Shown here: positions 29,161 through 37,825 of the stretch, one piece after another | How positions within the stretch are numbered: position 1 is the first letter of the stretch | How the letters are laid out: each line of letters begins with the position of its first letter | From: an uncultured Lachnospiraceae bacterium | GTDB lineage: Bacteria > Bacillota > Clostridia > Lachnospirales > Lachnospiraceae | NCBI GenBank assembly: GCA_934339135.1 | Contig: CAKRHP010000003.1 | Span: 124,001-188,000, forward strand | Direction: 5' to 3' | DNA: 64,000 bases | Position numbers and translations under genes: made by a program | Notes under the pieces: model-generated | The model's database searches: none | Told to the model about the DNA's origin: nothing | The model's input: the letters and a program-made list of their open reading frames with translations, nothing else

Positions 29161-29189
29161 ATTTTACCACTTTGTAAATGGCAAAACAA
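29161..29189 (-). promoter_or_regulatory. Promoter of the EIIC-EAL gene
   Basis: On the minus strand TTGTTT (29184-29189), 17-bp spacer, TAAAAT (29161-29166). It sits 12 bp from the 16-bp core repeat, so the accessory region was inserted just beyond the promoter. The rest of 29075-29405 holds the core, a truncated phosphatase start and the integration arm. Confidence 0.55.
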
Positions 29190-29192
29190 GAT

Positions 29193-29234
29193 TTATACGA
29201 TGCCGTGGCAGATGAAAAGCACTCGTATACTCAT
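29193..29234 (-). pseudogene. Start of a low-molecular-weight protein tyrosine phosphatase gene (truncated, copy 1)
   Basis: AAAGGAG followed by an ATG and 13 codons reading MSIRVLFICHGIV, then stop. VLFICHG is the conserved start of LMW-PTP with the catalytic Cys loop. Only the first codons exist; no continuation of the enzyme is present. The last shared bases are the 16-bp core, so this looks like an integration-site scar. Confidence 0.6.
29201..29216. repeat. 16-bp core repeat, copy 1 (candidate attachment site)
   Basis: TGCCGTGGCAGATGAA is identical at 36715-36730. In both places it encodes (minus strand) the FICHG codons of the phosphatase start. To its right lies a ~170-bp arm that ends in TCGTAGT; the second copy has a diverged arm of similar length. 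This arm contains CTGTACA/TGTACAG inverted repeats around TTGCAAAATTTTGC. Confidence 0.55.
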
Positions 29235-29405
29235 ATAAACTCCTTTCAAAAGACGCTTTTCTGCTGCCATTTGCAGCATTTTGCGCGGTGTTAATTTTTC
29301 TTTATGTATTGGCCATTTCTGTACATAAAATGCAAATCTTAGCAAAATTTTGCAAGATGTGTACAGTAATCGTAGTAGAAACGGAGTAAAAATCGGGTGG
29401 GGTTA

Positions 29406-31088
29406 CTACTCAATTTTGACAAAAATCTCATATCCTTTTTCCAGTTCAATATCGGTCACTATTCCAACCTCACCATTATCTACTTGATCTACATCCTTAT
29501 CATTAAGCTGTATACTTACAATAGAAGTACAAATCCATTTTCCATCTTTTTTTGCATATATCATTTTTCCAACTTCCAATTTAACATTGTTAAGTGTCAA
29601 TATACCTGCTTTAGGTTTCTTAAAATATTCCTCATAAATCCCCACTCTAATTAAATTCTTTGGAAGTAACGAAATAAGCCCCCATTTATCTAGTGATTCT
29701 CTTGTTTCTTTTTTCGTAAATATACCATTTTCTATCAACTTATATTGATTGTAAAGCTGCCATGTAGTAAGAAGACCTCTTTCATCATTTTTAGCATAAT
29801 CTATTTGATTATCACTAAATGGAGGATTTTGTCTTAATGAAGGCCTTATATACCTTTGATGATTCACAATATAAATTGGCAATATTTCTTTGTCACGATG
29901 CTCTTTTTCTCTTCTTCGTCTATGTTTTGCTACCTGTGAACATTCTGCATCTGTAGATGTTCCCCCAATACCTTTAACTTCAATAATAAATAATTTATCA
30001 TCTTCCAAAATCTGTATATCTTCTCTTAAAATATCTTCATTTCCATCAATTGCTTCTACATTTGCAAAACCAAGCCACTTGAAGTATGTACATACAGCTT
30101 GAACTAACTTATCCCCTGTTTCTATCAACAAATCATTCAAAAATTTATACTTCTGGTCAATAGCATTTCTTCTCTCATTCAATGACTTAATTTTCGAATT
30201 ATATTGTTCTTGAATTAAAGTCCGTTCTTTCTCAAGTTCAAGTATTTCTTTAGGTAAAAAATCTTGTTCTTTTATCCATTCAAACTCTTTTGATTCAGGA
30301 AAAAAATCTGGCAATATTTCTGGCAATACAGATGTTACTAACCTTTCAATCAATTCATCCTTCTTTTCACAAAACGGAAGCAACAGTTCATAGCCTGAAT
30401 TTTCTGAATATCCTATATACGAAACTACCTCTCCATCTTGATTTTTTAACAATGGTAAGAAATTAGGATCTGCCATTGATTTTTGATAAGTTCTATCCCA
30501 TTTTGTTGGTAACTCAAAAATTACATTATATCCTTTAACATATTTTGCTATTAAATTTGCAAGATTGCTATTGTCTGATATTATTTTCTTTCCGAATTTT
30601 GATGTTGCACTAGCTTGAATAGTTTCATATATGTTATGTACTTCTTCACTCGGATAGCTATATTGATTTTGTTTTAACACTTCTATAATATTATATTTTT
30701 CCGAATAACTACTTCCCGCAAAAATAATTTTCAGTACTTTTGTTTTTAACTTGTCTTTCATAATGCTCAAAACAAGAGGACTAGGTCTAAATTCTTTCTG
30801 AGGAAAACTCAACTCAAATAAATATGGTATACCATCCGGTTCATCATCCTCTAAACAGTGTCTTGTATCATTCTCATTTTGTAAATCAATTATGACCACA
30901 CTATATTCATGCAAATTACTTATCATACTATATTCTAGGTCAACATATCTCTTATTCACATATTCTTCGTACTCAACAGTTTTAGCCACTCCCAGATCAC
31001 CAGTTGCAACAATATAATTCTGACTCAACCTTTCTGTTATTTCTCTGTTATTAACTATATATATTTGTGGTTCTTTATACTTTTCCAT
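29406..31088 (-). CDS. Unknown protein with PD-(D/E)xK-type nuclease domain
   Basis: 560 aa, AT-rich. The first ~200 residues show alternating strands and helices without a known motif. A coiled-coil-like stretch (about 285-330) leads into a nuclease-like domain: GFANVEAIDGNEDILREDI with D357, then FIIEVKG with E370 and K372, the usual D...ExK arrangement of restriction-type nucleases. The C-terminal ~90 residues are beta-rich. I do not know the family. The position between an integrase and an attachment core, together with the next gene, suggests a defence cargo. RBS GGAG before the ATG. Base composition unlike the chromosome suggests transfer. Confidence 0.6.
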   Translation of the reverse strand: MEKYKEPQIYIVNNREITERLSQNYIVATGDLGVAKTVEYEEYVNKRYVDLEYSMISNLHEYSVVIIDLQNENDTRHCLEDDEPDGIPYLFELSFPQKEFRPSPLVLSIMKDKLKTKVLKIIFAGSSYSEKYNIIEVLKQNQYSYPSEEVHNIYETIQASATSKFGKKIISDNSNLANLIAKYVKGYNVIFELPTKWDRTYQKSMADPNFLPLLKNQDGEVVSYIGYSENSGYELLLPFCEKKDELIERLVTSVLPEILPDFFPESKEFEWIKEQDFLPKEILELEKERTLIQEQYNSKIKSLNERRNAIDQKYKFLNDLLIETGDKLVQAVCTYFKWLGFANVEAIDGNEDILREDIQILEDDKLFIIEVKGIGGTSTDAECSQVAKHRRRREKEHRDKEILPIYIVNHQRYIRPSLRQNPPFSDNQIDYAKNDERGLLTTWQLYNQYKLIENGIFTKKETRESLDKWGLISLLPKNLIRVGIYEEYFKKPKAGILTLNNVKLEVGKMIYAKKDGKWICTSIVSIQLNDKDVDQVDNGEVGIVTDIELEKGYEIFVKIE

Positions 31089-31118
31089 TTATCTTTCATC
31101 TCCAATCATAAGAAAGTA

Positions 31119-32198
31119 TTATTCACATTCGTTTGTCTCTTTATGTTTTAATCTAAGCAAATACAACATTGCATAAGCACGATTATACAAGTATTCGATA
31201 AACAGTGAATCATTTAACGCCTCTCTCTTTTCTTTTGCCGCATTCAAATAATCATTGTGTCTTACATCAAAATACTCATTAGATAATTTCATTAATTCTT
31301 CCAACTCTTTTTTTACAACAGCATAAACTTTGCCATCCATATTATCACTCACACTCAAAGCCAATGTTTTATACTGCTCATTTCTACTGTCTCCTTGAGT
31401 AGATATAAGATATTGCAGTGCATCAATAATAAAATCTAACGCACTTTTCTTTTCCATCAAATCTTTGCTATTAATCATATCTTCCGAAAACTGTATTTTA
31501 CGCTCAAACATCCTATAATTAATTATTTTATCAATAGGAAATGTTGTTTTATATCCTTGCTTTATTACAATCCCACTTTGTAATCTATATGGTAATTTAA
31601 ATATTTTAAATCTATCATTTACTTCTATAGTGAATTTGTAATGACATTCTCCGGAGTTAATAATCCAATACTTATATGCAATCTCTATAAATGCCTTTAT
31701 ATCATTAAAATCACCTGTATTATTTTTCAACGAATCTGGATAAACTGTACCTCTATACAAGGTAAATTCATGGTCATAATCCAAATCTAAAAGCCATATT
31801 CCTCCATCCCAATTATCCCATCGCAAATATTTACCATCCAACAGTTCCAAACCAGGTAATTCTGTTTCAAACCAATGAATAAACGAATTCCAAAATCTTT
31901 TCTCATTTACATTTTCTTCGATGCTTTTACCTTTATATTCGATTCCGCTGTCAGCCAAATACTTTATCAGTATTGCTCTCGTAGTGTTTGCATCTCTTAT
32001 TTCTGTTCCTGTCCTTATCAATAAACTTCCTTGTAAATTTGGTATATCATTTTCAAAAACATTTACTATTTCAATTAACAAATTAACGATTTCTTCATCT
32101 GGTTCTATTGCCGAATTATAATTATCAATTGCCATATCAATTTTCTTTATATAATCATTAATCAATTTTTCTTTAACCGAATTAATTTTATTTGACAT
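31119..32198 (-). CDS. Unknown protein paired with the nuclease-like gene
   Basis: 359 aa, AT-rich, mostly helical at both ends with a Trp-rich beta segment in the middle (YLRWDNWDGGIWLLDLDYD). The C-terminal helices contain RHNDYLNAAKEKREALNDS, a pattern only loosely like HEPN ribonucleases; I would not assign that. Start at 32198 after AGAGGTG; a longer frame from 32228 lacks an RBS. The two genes are 30 bp apart and must be co-transcribed. No recognised function. Confidence 0.6.
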   Translation of the reverse strand: MSNKINSVKEKLINDYIKKIDMAIDNYNSAIEPDEEIVNLLIEIVNVFENDIPNLQGSLLIRTGTEIRDANTTRAILIKYLADSGIEYKGKSIEENVNEKRFWNSFIHWFETELPGLELLDGKYLRWDNWDGGIWLLDLDYDHEFTLYRGTVYPDSLKNNTGDFNDIKAFIEIAYKYWIINSGECHYKFTIEVNDRFKIFKLPYRLQSGIVIKQGYKTTFPIDKIINYRMFERKIQFSEDMINSKDLMEKKSALDFIIDALQYLISTQGDSRNEQYKTLALSVSDNMDGKVYAVVKKELEELMKLSNEYFDVRHNDYLNAAKEKREALNDSLFIEYLYNRAYAMLYLLRLKHKETNECE

Positions 32199-32336
32199 TT
32201 GTTCACCTCTACACAATATAACATTCAAATTATCTTCTTAATCCTATATGCTATTTATTATATCGCCATTTTCTTCTCTTTTCCATAACAAAAACGCCCC
32301 AGCCTATCGCCAGAGCGCCTCCAAACAAACCTATCC

Positions 32337-32650
32337 CTATATTGCTTTAAACATCTTCTGTGACACCGGCTTCTCCCCTTGCGTCCGTTCCAGTTCTTTT
32401 CTGGCATTCTGCAAGTCCTCCAGCCTTCTCAATTCATCCTCTGCATCCTCAAGGCCTAAATGCGTATAGGTATTAAGTGTAACTCCTATATCACTATGTC
32501 CCATAAGATACTGCAGCGTTTTTGGATTCATACCGGATTTCGCCATATTGCTGCAATACGTGTGCCGGCAAACATGCGGCGTAATATTCGGCATCTGTAC
32601 CCGATAGATATCGTTGTACCGCTTCACCATGTGGTTAAAGCGATGTTCCC
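32337..32650 (-). pseudogene. C-terminal remnant of a tyrosine integrase
   Basis: About 104 residues match residues 322-426 of the intact integrase at 39296-40576 almost position by position (WEHRFNHMV, MPNITPHVCRHTYCSNMAKSGMNPKTLQYLMGHSDI). It keeps the HxxR, GHS and Tyr parts of the active site but lacks the first catalytic Arg and the DNA-binding domains. The frame continues a few codons beyond 32650 into unrelated sequence that belongs to a capsid gene on the other strand. It cannot be active. Confidence 0.85.
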
Positions 32651-32920
32651 AATAACAATTACCTGTGGCGGCAGTCTGATGACACAATCCATAGCAGGCC
32701 AGTGGTTATCTCGCCATATATGCCGGATATAGCAGCCGGCAGTATTCCTGTTGCATTTGGCGATTTGTCCTATTTCTGGATATTAGAACGACAGCCACTG
32801 TCCGTAAAGATCTTAACTGAACTGTATTCTCGCGAGAATTTGACCGGTTATGCTGCTTATGAGCGCATTAATGGAAAGCTCATTAGACCAGAGGCAGTCA
32901 AGCTTTTGAAAGTAAAATAA
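32643..32920 (+). pseudogene. C-terminal remnant of an HK97-type phage major capsid protein
   Basis: On the plus strand, just after an in-frame stop at 32636-32638, the frame reads NNNYLWRQSDDTIHSRPVV, then ISPYMPDIAAGSIPVAFGD, LSYFWILERQPLSVKILTEL and GYAAYERINGKLIRPEAVKL. This is the typical end of HK97-fold capsid proteins (YLWQ...RPVV...P...FGDFSYYxIxDR). The N-terminal two thirds are missing. It abuts the integrase remnant head to head, so a deletion or recombination joined the two: a prophage scar. Confidence 0.75.
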
Positions 32921-32962
32921 TACAGGGCATCGCTCCAACACCCCGCACCAAAGAAATATCTT

Positions 32963-33625
32963 TTATGCTTTACGAAACGCTGCATTTCCTGAAAGATTTT
33001 TAAGAAGAATCCGGCGAGCAGCTTTGCTATCGTCACCGATAAATCCTAATCGCAATAAGAAACATCGGAATGCATATTTTTCATTCTCAACTTCTTTATC
33101 CTTCAGCGCTACTCGTTTTAGTTTTATTGCTAATTCGCATAACTTGGAAATAAATTCTGTATATGCACTCACAGCATCCGGCTCGGACGCAAGTGGAAAC
33201 CAGGGAAATGAAACCTGATTCTCGGTAATAGCAACCTCCAACTGCTCCACTCGGAATGCGTGTTTAAAAAGCGTTTGCTTCCCTTCTATCAACTTCTGCA
33301 AATTATCCAGCTTATCATCTGTAAACATGTTTCTTGGAACTGATATGCTTAGTGCATCTGCTTTCACCGTTTCATCCACTGGCAGCTCTGATTGTTGTAT
33401 GGGCTCACCTTTGTAAAACCGTTCTAAAATCAATTCCAATTTACTTTCTGACAAATCCCCGGATGTATGAAACACTCCATTCTTATCCAGAATGCAGCCC
33501 CCAATCAGATAATCAAACTTGGGTGTTCTAGTATACTTCACCGGCATTCCAAGCAATTCACCTATGGCATAAGCCAGCTTCTTTCGTTCCTCTCCTTTAA
33601 CCTTAAAATCAATCTCTGTAATCAT
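32963..33625 (-). CDS. 'Virulence-related' protein of mobile elements
   Basis: 220 aa from the ATG at 33625 (GGTGG eight bases upstream). The start ITEIDFKVKGEERKKLAYAI and YLIGGCILDKNGVF match a family usually annotated 'virulence-related protein' in Firmicute prophages and conjugative elements. Its biochemical role is not known to me. A long C-terminal helical part includes KLCELAIKLKRVALKDKE. It is not obviously co-transcribed with neighbours and probably came with the prophage remnant. Confidence 0.55.
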   Translation of the reverse strand: MITEIDFKVKGEERKKLAYAIGELLGMPVKYTRTPKFDYLIGGCILDKNGVFHTSGDLSESKLELILERFYKGEPIQQSELPVDETVKADALSISVPRNMFTDDKLDNLQKLIEGKQTLFKHAFRVEQLEVAITENQVSFPWFPLASEPDAVSAYTEFISKLCELAIKLKRVALKDKEVENEKYAFRCFLLRLGFIGDDSKAARRILLKNLSGNAAFRKA

Positions 33626-33795
33626 TGCACATACCACCTTTCTTTTTGGTATGTACATATATCACTCTAACTGAATAATAAAGCAAGTCAATTCTGAAAT
33701 ACTTTTACACAAAACGCCATATTATTCGCGCAGAAGTATTTCTAAAACATCCTTTAAATGCAGGGTTTTCCAGGCAAATATTCGCCAAGAGAATA

Positions 33796-33834
33796 CCCCC
33801 TCTGCAATTTCGCGAAAATGCGTGTGAGAGGGGG
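33796..33834. repeat. Nested inverted repeat between two accessory genes
   Basis: CCCCCTCT (33796-33803) and AGAGGGGG (33827-33834) form a perfect 8-bp stem around an inner GCAATTTCGC/GCGAAAATGC hairpin. It lies about 50 bp after the restriction-modification gene. A terminator is possible, though the following T tract is poor. Confidence 0.45.
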
Positions 33835-33886
33835 CATCGGTCTTAAAAGAGAAAATTGACAGAGATTTAATCCGCCCCTACCATTT

Positions 33887-36442
33887 TTATTTGAGCTTAT
33901 CTAATAAAAGTTCTTTTGCTTCTCGCTGGGACTTAATTGATTTTTCCAATTCATCAATCGATTCAATAACCGCATTTCCGATTCTTTCCAAAACTTTCTT
34001 ATCTTTTGGAACAGGTATTGGTATATCAGCTATTATATCTGGCTCAAGGTGTTCTTGGTTTGTTCCATATGCATTTTTTAGCATCAAACTTTGACCTAAG
34101 TCGCTTTGTAAAAATTCATACAAATATCCACGCAAAGGTAAATCGTCTACTACTATTCTAATCAAATTGTTTGTTGCAACATGACCATCATGCTGTTCAA
34201 GCGCATATGTAACTCTTCCCAAAGTTCCAGAATCAGATACCAAAATATACCCTTTATAAATAGTCAATTCATCCAGTTGTCTTTTTTGAACTTCGCTAGC
34301 TTTTGCACTATCTAAATATTTGACATTATCAGAATTCAACTGTGTTAATGCTGTTCCTGTGAAATACTTACGAATTGTATCTCCTTCAGTTACTCCTAAG
34401 TCCGCATATGGACGTTTAAATCGCGGTCCATTAAAAACTTTTGCAAGATCTCCAAGTCGATGAATTTCAAAATCTTCACCCTCCCCAAGAGTTATCACCT
34501 TCTTAAGCGCAGCATTATGCTGTGGAAGATAATGAACTGGATTAAAAGAAAGAGAATCTTTATCTAATTCAGAAAATGAAACTGTATATCTGAATTCGTT
34601 TTCATTAAGTTCCCCCTTCTGAAAATCCCAATAACACTGTGCTATATCCGACAAATCCTCATCCAATACATGTTGCCCATTAACAACGATAGGTTTTCCC
34701 TCACTATCCTTTTTTAGAATAGCTTCTCCTCGACTTGTTTGACCAACTTTATTTGATATAGCCATAAATATCTTGTAATCCTCGGCTATTTTCTTCTTTT
34801 TCTGTAAAAAAATCACTGACGCCTTCGAACCACAAAACGGCTCAAATGTATCCTCATGCAAATTAACTACTGCTAATATTTGAGCTTGTCTACAAACACT
34901 TTTTCTGACTGCCAGTGCCTCTCTATTATCTAACTGCCCTTTTGCCATAACAATTCCTATTATTCCATCTTCTTTTATCCATTGAAGACATTTTTCCAAA
35001 AATAGTAGCTCTGGAGCAACACCTTGTCGATCATTTAATTTTTCATAATACTCAACTTCCTTATTATCTGTAATGTCCCACTGGTGTCCTGCAGGATATT
35101 GACTTAGGATCATTTTATCTTTTATTCGTAAATCATGACCCGAACCAAACGGTGGGTTAGTTAATATTATATCCGGTTTCCCTATACCGCAAATATCATT
35201 AAATCTTGCTGAAAGTTTATCTACAGAATCTAAACTATTTGCATGTTCAATACCACCATGACCATCTTTTCCTAATAACATATTTGCTTTAGCAATTTTT
35301 ACCAATTTTGGCGATATATCAACGCCAAATAATTGATGAACAACATTCCTTTTTAACACTTCCTTTGCTGTTGCATTACGCGCTGAATTATCAATTGTAT
35401 CAAAAATATAATTCATGGATGCTAATATAAAACCCCCACTTCCACAAGCTGGATCCAATATTATATCTTTAGCTGTAGGGTTCGCCATTTTCACCATCAT
35501 ATTTACAACTAAACGGTTTGTAAAATACTGCCCCCTTTCTCCTTTCAAATGTGATGCTACATATATTTCATATGCAGTACCAATAACATCATGAGGAGAA
35601 TCAATAAATGAATATTGTTGCAACTGTGATATAACTATTGCTAACTGCGAATTAGATGCTGTAATCTCTTCTGTAGAAGAAAATACATCCTTATATCGGT
35701 CTCTCACTGCATAAAATAATTTTCGAACTCTTTCACAAGCTGCATTTCTAGCCGTCTCATTCTTAAATTCTTCTGGTGTTATATGAAAGTCACATTCTTC
35801 TTTAGCACTTGATTCATCTTCTATCTTTGACAGAATAATTCTTACCATGTCTAATGCAATATCCTCAGAATCAATTCCAGATCGATATATAGCGTTGTGG
35901 CATCTTCTAAATGCAAGCTTCAAATCAACTGGAATAATCAAATCGCTTTTTTTATACTTTCCTATGCTGTCCCAGGCCTGTTCAAATTTAGGAATCCCTA
36001 ACCAAGAATCTATTTGACCCGTTCCTAAATCTTTTCTAAAAAAATCTATTTTATTGCCATTAGTCCAAAATCCTCCTTGTGCTGATGTCGCACTAATGTA
36101 TGATGCAAGTTGTCCATCCGACTCTATAACTGTAGGAGCTTTAATTTCAGCTATAATAAAAATATTTCCTTGATCATTGCTTGCACACGCTTCCGCAGAA
36201 TTAAAAATCAAAACATCCGGACGTTTTTTTTCTCTTCCAATGTTTATCTCCCTTTCAACTGCCATCATTTCTTTAGGATAATCAAACTCGCAATGTAAAA
36301 TCTGTACCATTTTCTGACGAATTCGTTCCTCCGGGTTATTAGGTCGATGTACTGTCGAATCTAAATAGTCAATAATTTTCCCTTGAGCATCTAATTTAAT
36401 TTGAAATTCTTGAGCTTCAACCCAACTATCTATATCTGCCAC
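33887..36442 (-). CDS. Single-chain restriction-modification protein (nuclease-N6 methylase-specificity)
   Basis: 851 aa. The N-terminal ~170 residues resemble the HsdR_N nuclease with KRPDVLIF and FIIAEIKAP (D...ExK). The centre is an N6-adenine methylase with motif I at D330 (DPACGSGGF) and catalytic motif IV at N429 (NPPFGSG). The C-terminal ~230 residues form one HsdS-type target-recognition domain (GPRFKRPYADLGVT, DILV-like GYILVSDSGTLGR, HVATNNLIRI). No helicase/translocase is present, so it is closest to type IIG/IIL enzymes that cut and modify with one chain. Starts: GTG at 36442 with AAGGA ten bases upstream fits better than the GTG at 36451. Confidence 0.85.
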   Translation of the reverse strand: MADIDSWVEAQEFQIKLDAQGKIIDYLDSTVHRPNNPEERIRQKMVQILHCEFDYPKEMMAVEREINIGREKKRPDVLIFNSAEACASNDQGNIFIIAEIKAPTVIESDGQLASYISATSAQGGFWTNGNKIDFFRKDLGTGQIDSWLGIPKFEQAWDSIGKYKKSDLIIPVDLKLAFRRCHNAIYRSGIDSEDIALDMVRIILSKIEDESSAKEECDFHITPEEFKNETARNAACERVRKLFYAVRDRYKDVFSSTEEITASNSQLAIVISQLQQYSFIDSPHDVIGTAYEIYVASHLKGERGQYFTNRLVVNMMVKMANPTAKDIILDPACGSGGFILASMNYIFDTIDNSARNATAKEVLKRNVVHQLFGVDISPKLVKIAKANMLLGKDGHGGIEHANSLDSVDKLSARFNDICGIGKPDIILTNPPFGSGHDLRIKDKMILSQYPAGHQWDITDNKEVEYYEKLNDRQGVAPELLFLEKCLQWIKEDGIIGIVMAKGQLDNREALAVRKSVCRQAQILAVVNLHEDTFEPFCGSKASVIFLQKKKKIAEDYKIFMAISNKVGQTSRGEAILKKDSEGKPIVVNGQHVLDEDLSDIAQCYWDFQKGELNENEFRYTVSFSELDKDSLSFNPVHYLPQHNAALKKVITLGEGEDFEIHRLGDLAKVFNGPRFKRPYADLGVTEGDTIRKYFTGTALTQLNSDNVKYLDSAKASEVQKRQLDELTIYKGYILVSDSGTLGRVTYALEQHDGHVATNNLIRIVVDDLPLRGYLYEFLQSDLGQSLMLKNAYGTNQEHLEPDIIADIPIPVPKDKKVLERIGNAVIESIDELEKSIKSQREAKELLLDKLK

Positions 36443-36650
36443 TATAAACACATCCTTTCTACTTCTTCATTATACTTTATAATCGATTTTTTGACAATTT
36501 TATTTCATATTCTCTTTCAAGCTAAATTTTCGTGTGTATCAAAATTGCAGACACTTCAAAATCTGCTTATTTATTCCTTGTATGTTTGTACATTCCTTCC
36601 TAATTGTTTACTTCTCTTATCCGTATAAAAAACGTAGTCCAGCTCCTATC

Positions 36651-36690
36651 ACTCTACCACGCTTTACCACGCTTTATCGCACTTCATCGC
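36651..36690. repeat. Four degenerate 10-bp tandem repeats
   Basis: ACTCTACCAC, GCTTTACCAC, GCTTTATCGC and ACTTCATCGC follow each other without spacing, in phase with the DNA helix. They lie between the RM gene and the second phosphatase-start scar, within the non-coding stretch 36452-36973. The ten-base period suggests protein binding sites. Confidence 0.5.
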
Positions 36691-36745
36691 CACTTATAAC
36701 TGTACTCAAAGCCCTGCCGTGGCAGATGAATAGAACTTTTATCAT
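36674..36745 (-). pseudogene. Start of a low-molecular-weight protein tyrosine phosphatase gene (truncated, copy 2)
   Basis: AGGAG, then an ATG and MIKVLFICHG as in LMW-PTP, after which the frame reads 13 unrelated residues (RALSTVISGDEVR) and stops within the tandem repeats. The break is exactly at the end of the 16-bp core shared with copy 1. Confidence 0.6.
36715..36730. repeat. 16-bp core repeat, copy 2 (candidate attachment site)
   Basis: Identical to 29201-29216 and in the same orientation. The arm to the right (to about 36905) has ACTACACA/GTGTAGT inverted repeats and ends, as in copy 1, with TCGTAGT. The 7.5 kb between the two copies is therefore bounded by direct repeats. Confidence 0.55.
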
Positions 36746-36973
36746 AAATTTCTCCTGTTCTGAAATGCCCTGTAATGCCGAGTTTTGCGTTGCTTTATCA
36801 GCTTTTCCGGGCATCGTATTTTTCTTGTTTATAACTACACTTTTTGCAAAATACTTCAAAATGGTGCAATTCAAAGCAATGTGTAGTAGTCAAATCGTAG
36901 TCAGTTAAGGGGGTTCAGACTACTGATGGGGTGTGCATTATTTAACGAAAGGGGGTGAAATAGGTATGCCTTT

Positions 36974-37789
36974 TTATGCTAATTCTTCTGCCTTCACAAA
37001 CCACTCTGACTCAATGCATTCATCATCTGGAAGCCTTAATATGAGATTCTCATCACAAATAAAACTACTTCCTAGCCATTCATCATACAATCTTAATATT
37101 GCCTGTTTCAAAAATTCCACAGTCTTTTCACAGTCAGTTTCTGGCGGATTCCCCATATCAAAAATCACCTTCGACATAGGTATCAAATACTCAATGCAAT
37201 AATATTTGCTATTACTATAATAATCAGCACACATTCCCTGGATTCCGAGAAGCCTTTCGATGTTACCCACCAATTCAGGACAACTCGCCAACGAAGAATA
37301 ATAATGATTTTCCTCTAAATATGAGCGAAATGCAAACCCATTTACACAATAATCTTGATTTTTGAAATATCCAAGTCTGGATTTCACATAACAAACATTG
37401 CCATCATTATACGCAAATTCATTATCAAGAGATTGTAGTATTCCATTATAATACAAATTAATGTGTCCTTCACCAGATTCAAAAGTTATCTTATACTTTC
37501 TAAAAAAATTAGACAGCGGAGAACTCCCTAATAAGAGTTTCTCTAGATTGTTGTTAGCTTTCAAGTCAGTTCCATTCAGCCTTCGTGACAAATGAAACAT
37601 TTGAATATATTCAAGTTTCTCATCTACAATGTGTTCAGAAAGAAAATCTTCAACGCACTCCCACGGTTCCCTTTCCGTATCTTCATAAACAGAAACAAAT
37701 AACTCTATCAATCCACCTGCAGAAAGGTTTAAGAATTCCATTACACCCTGTTTTAAGCCATCTTGTGTTCTTGCATCTATATATTTCAT
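36974..37789 (-). CDS. Unknown cargo protein of the second integrase module
   Basis: 271 aa, no recognised domain. Mixed alpha/beta, acidic, with several Tyr-rich stretches (EENHYYSSLASCPEL, CADYYSNSKYYCIEYL). GGCGGTG lies in front of the ATG. It follows the zinc-ribbon/nuclease gene by 36 bp and is co-transcribed with it. In position it corresponds to the nuclease-like gene at 29406-31088 of the first module, but the proteins are unrelated by eye. Confidence 0.55.
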   Translation of the reverse strand: MKYIDARTQDGLKQGVMEFLNLSAGGLIELFVSVYEDTEREPWECVEDFLSEHIVDEKLEYIQMFHLSRRLNGTDLKANNNLEKLLLGSSPLSNFFRKYKITFESGEGHINLYYNGILQSLDNEFAYNDGNVCYVKSRLGYFKNQDYCVNGFAFRSYLEENHYYSSLASCPELVGNIERLLGIQGMCADYYSNSKYYCIEYLIPMSKVIFDMGNPPETDCEKTVEFLKQAILRLYDEWLGSSFICDENLILRLPDDECIESEWFVKAEELA

Positions 37790-37825
37790 TTACAATCACC
37801 GCCTTAAATTTATATATGTGTTAAC

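Noticed and set aside
31119..32198. HEPN ribonuclease assignment
   Set aside because: Only a loose RHNxxxN-like pattern; the RxxxxH motif is not convincing.
32337..32687. Functional short recombinase
   Set aside because: It lacks the first catalytic Arg and both DNA-binding domains, and its first codons are antisense to a capsid fragment.
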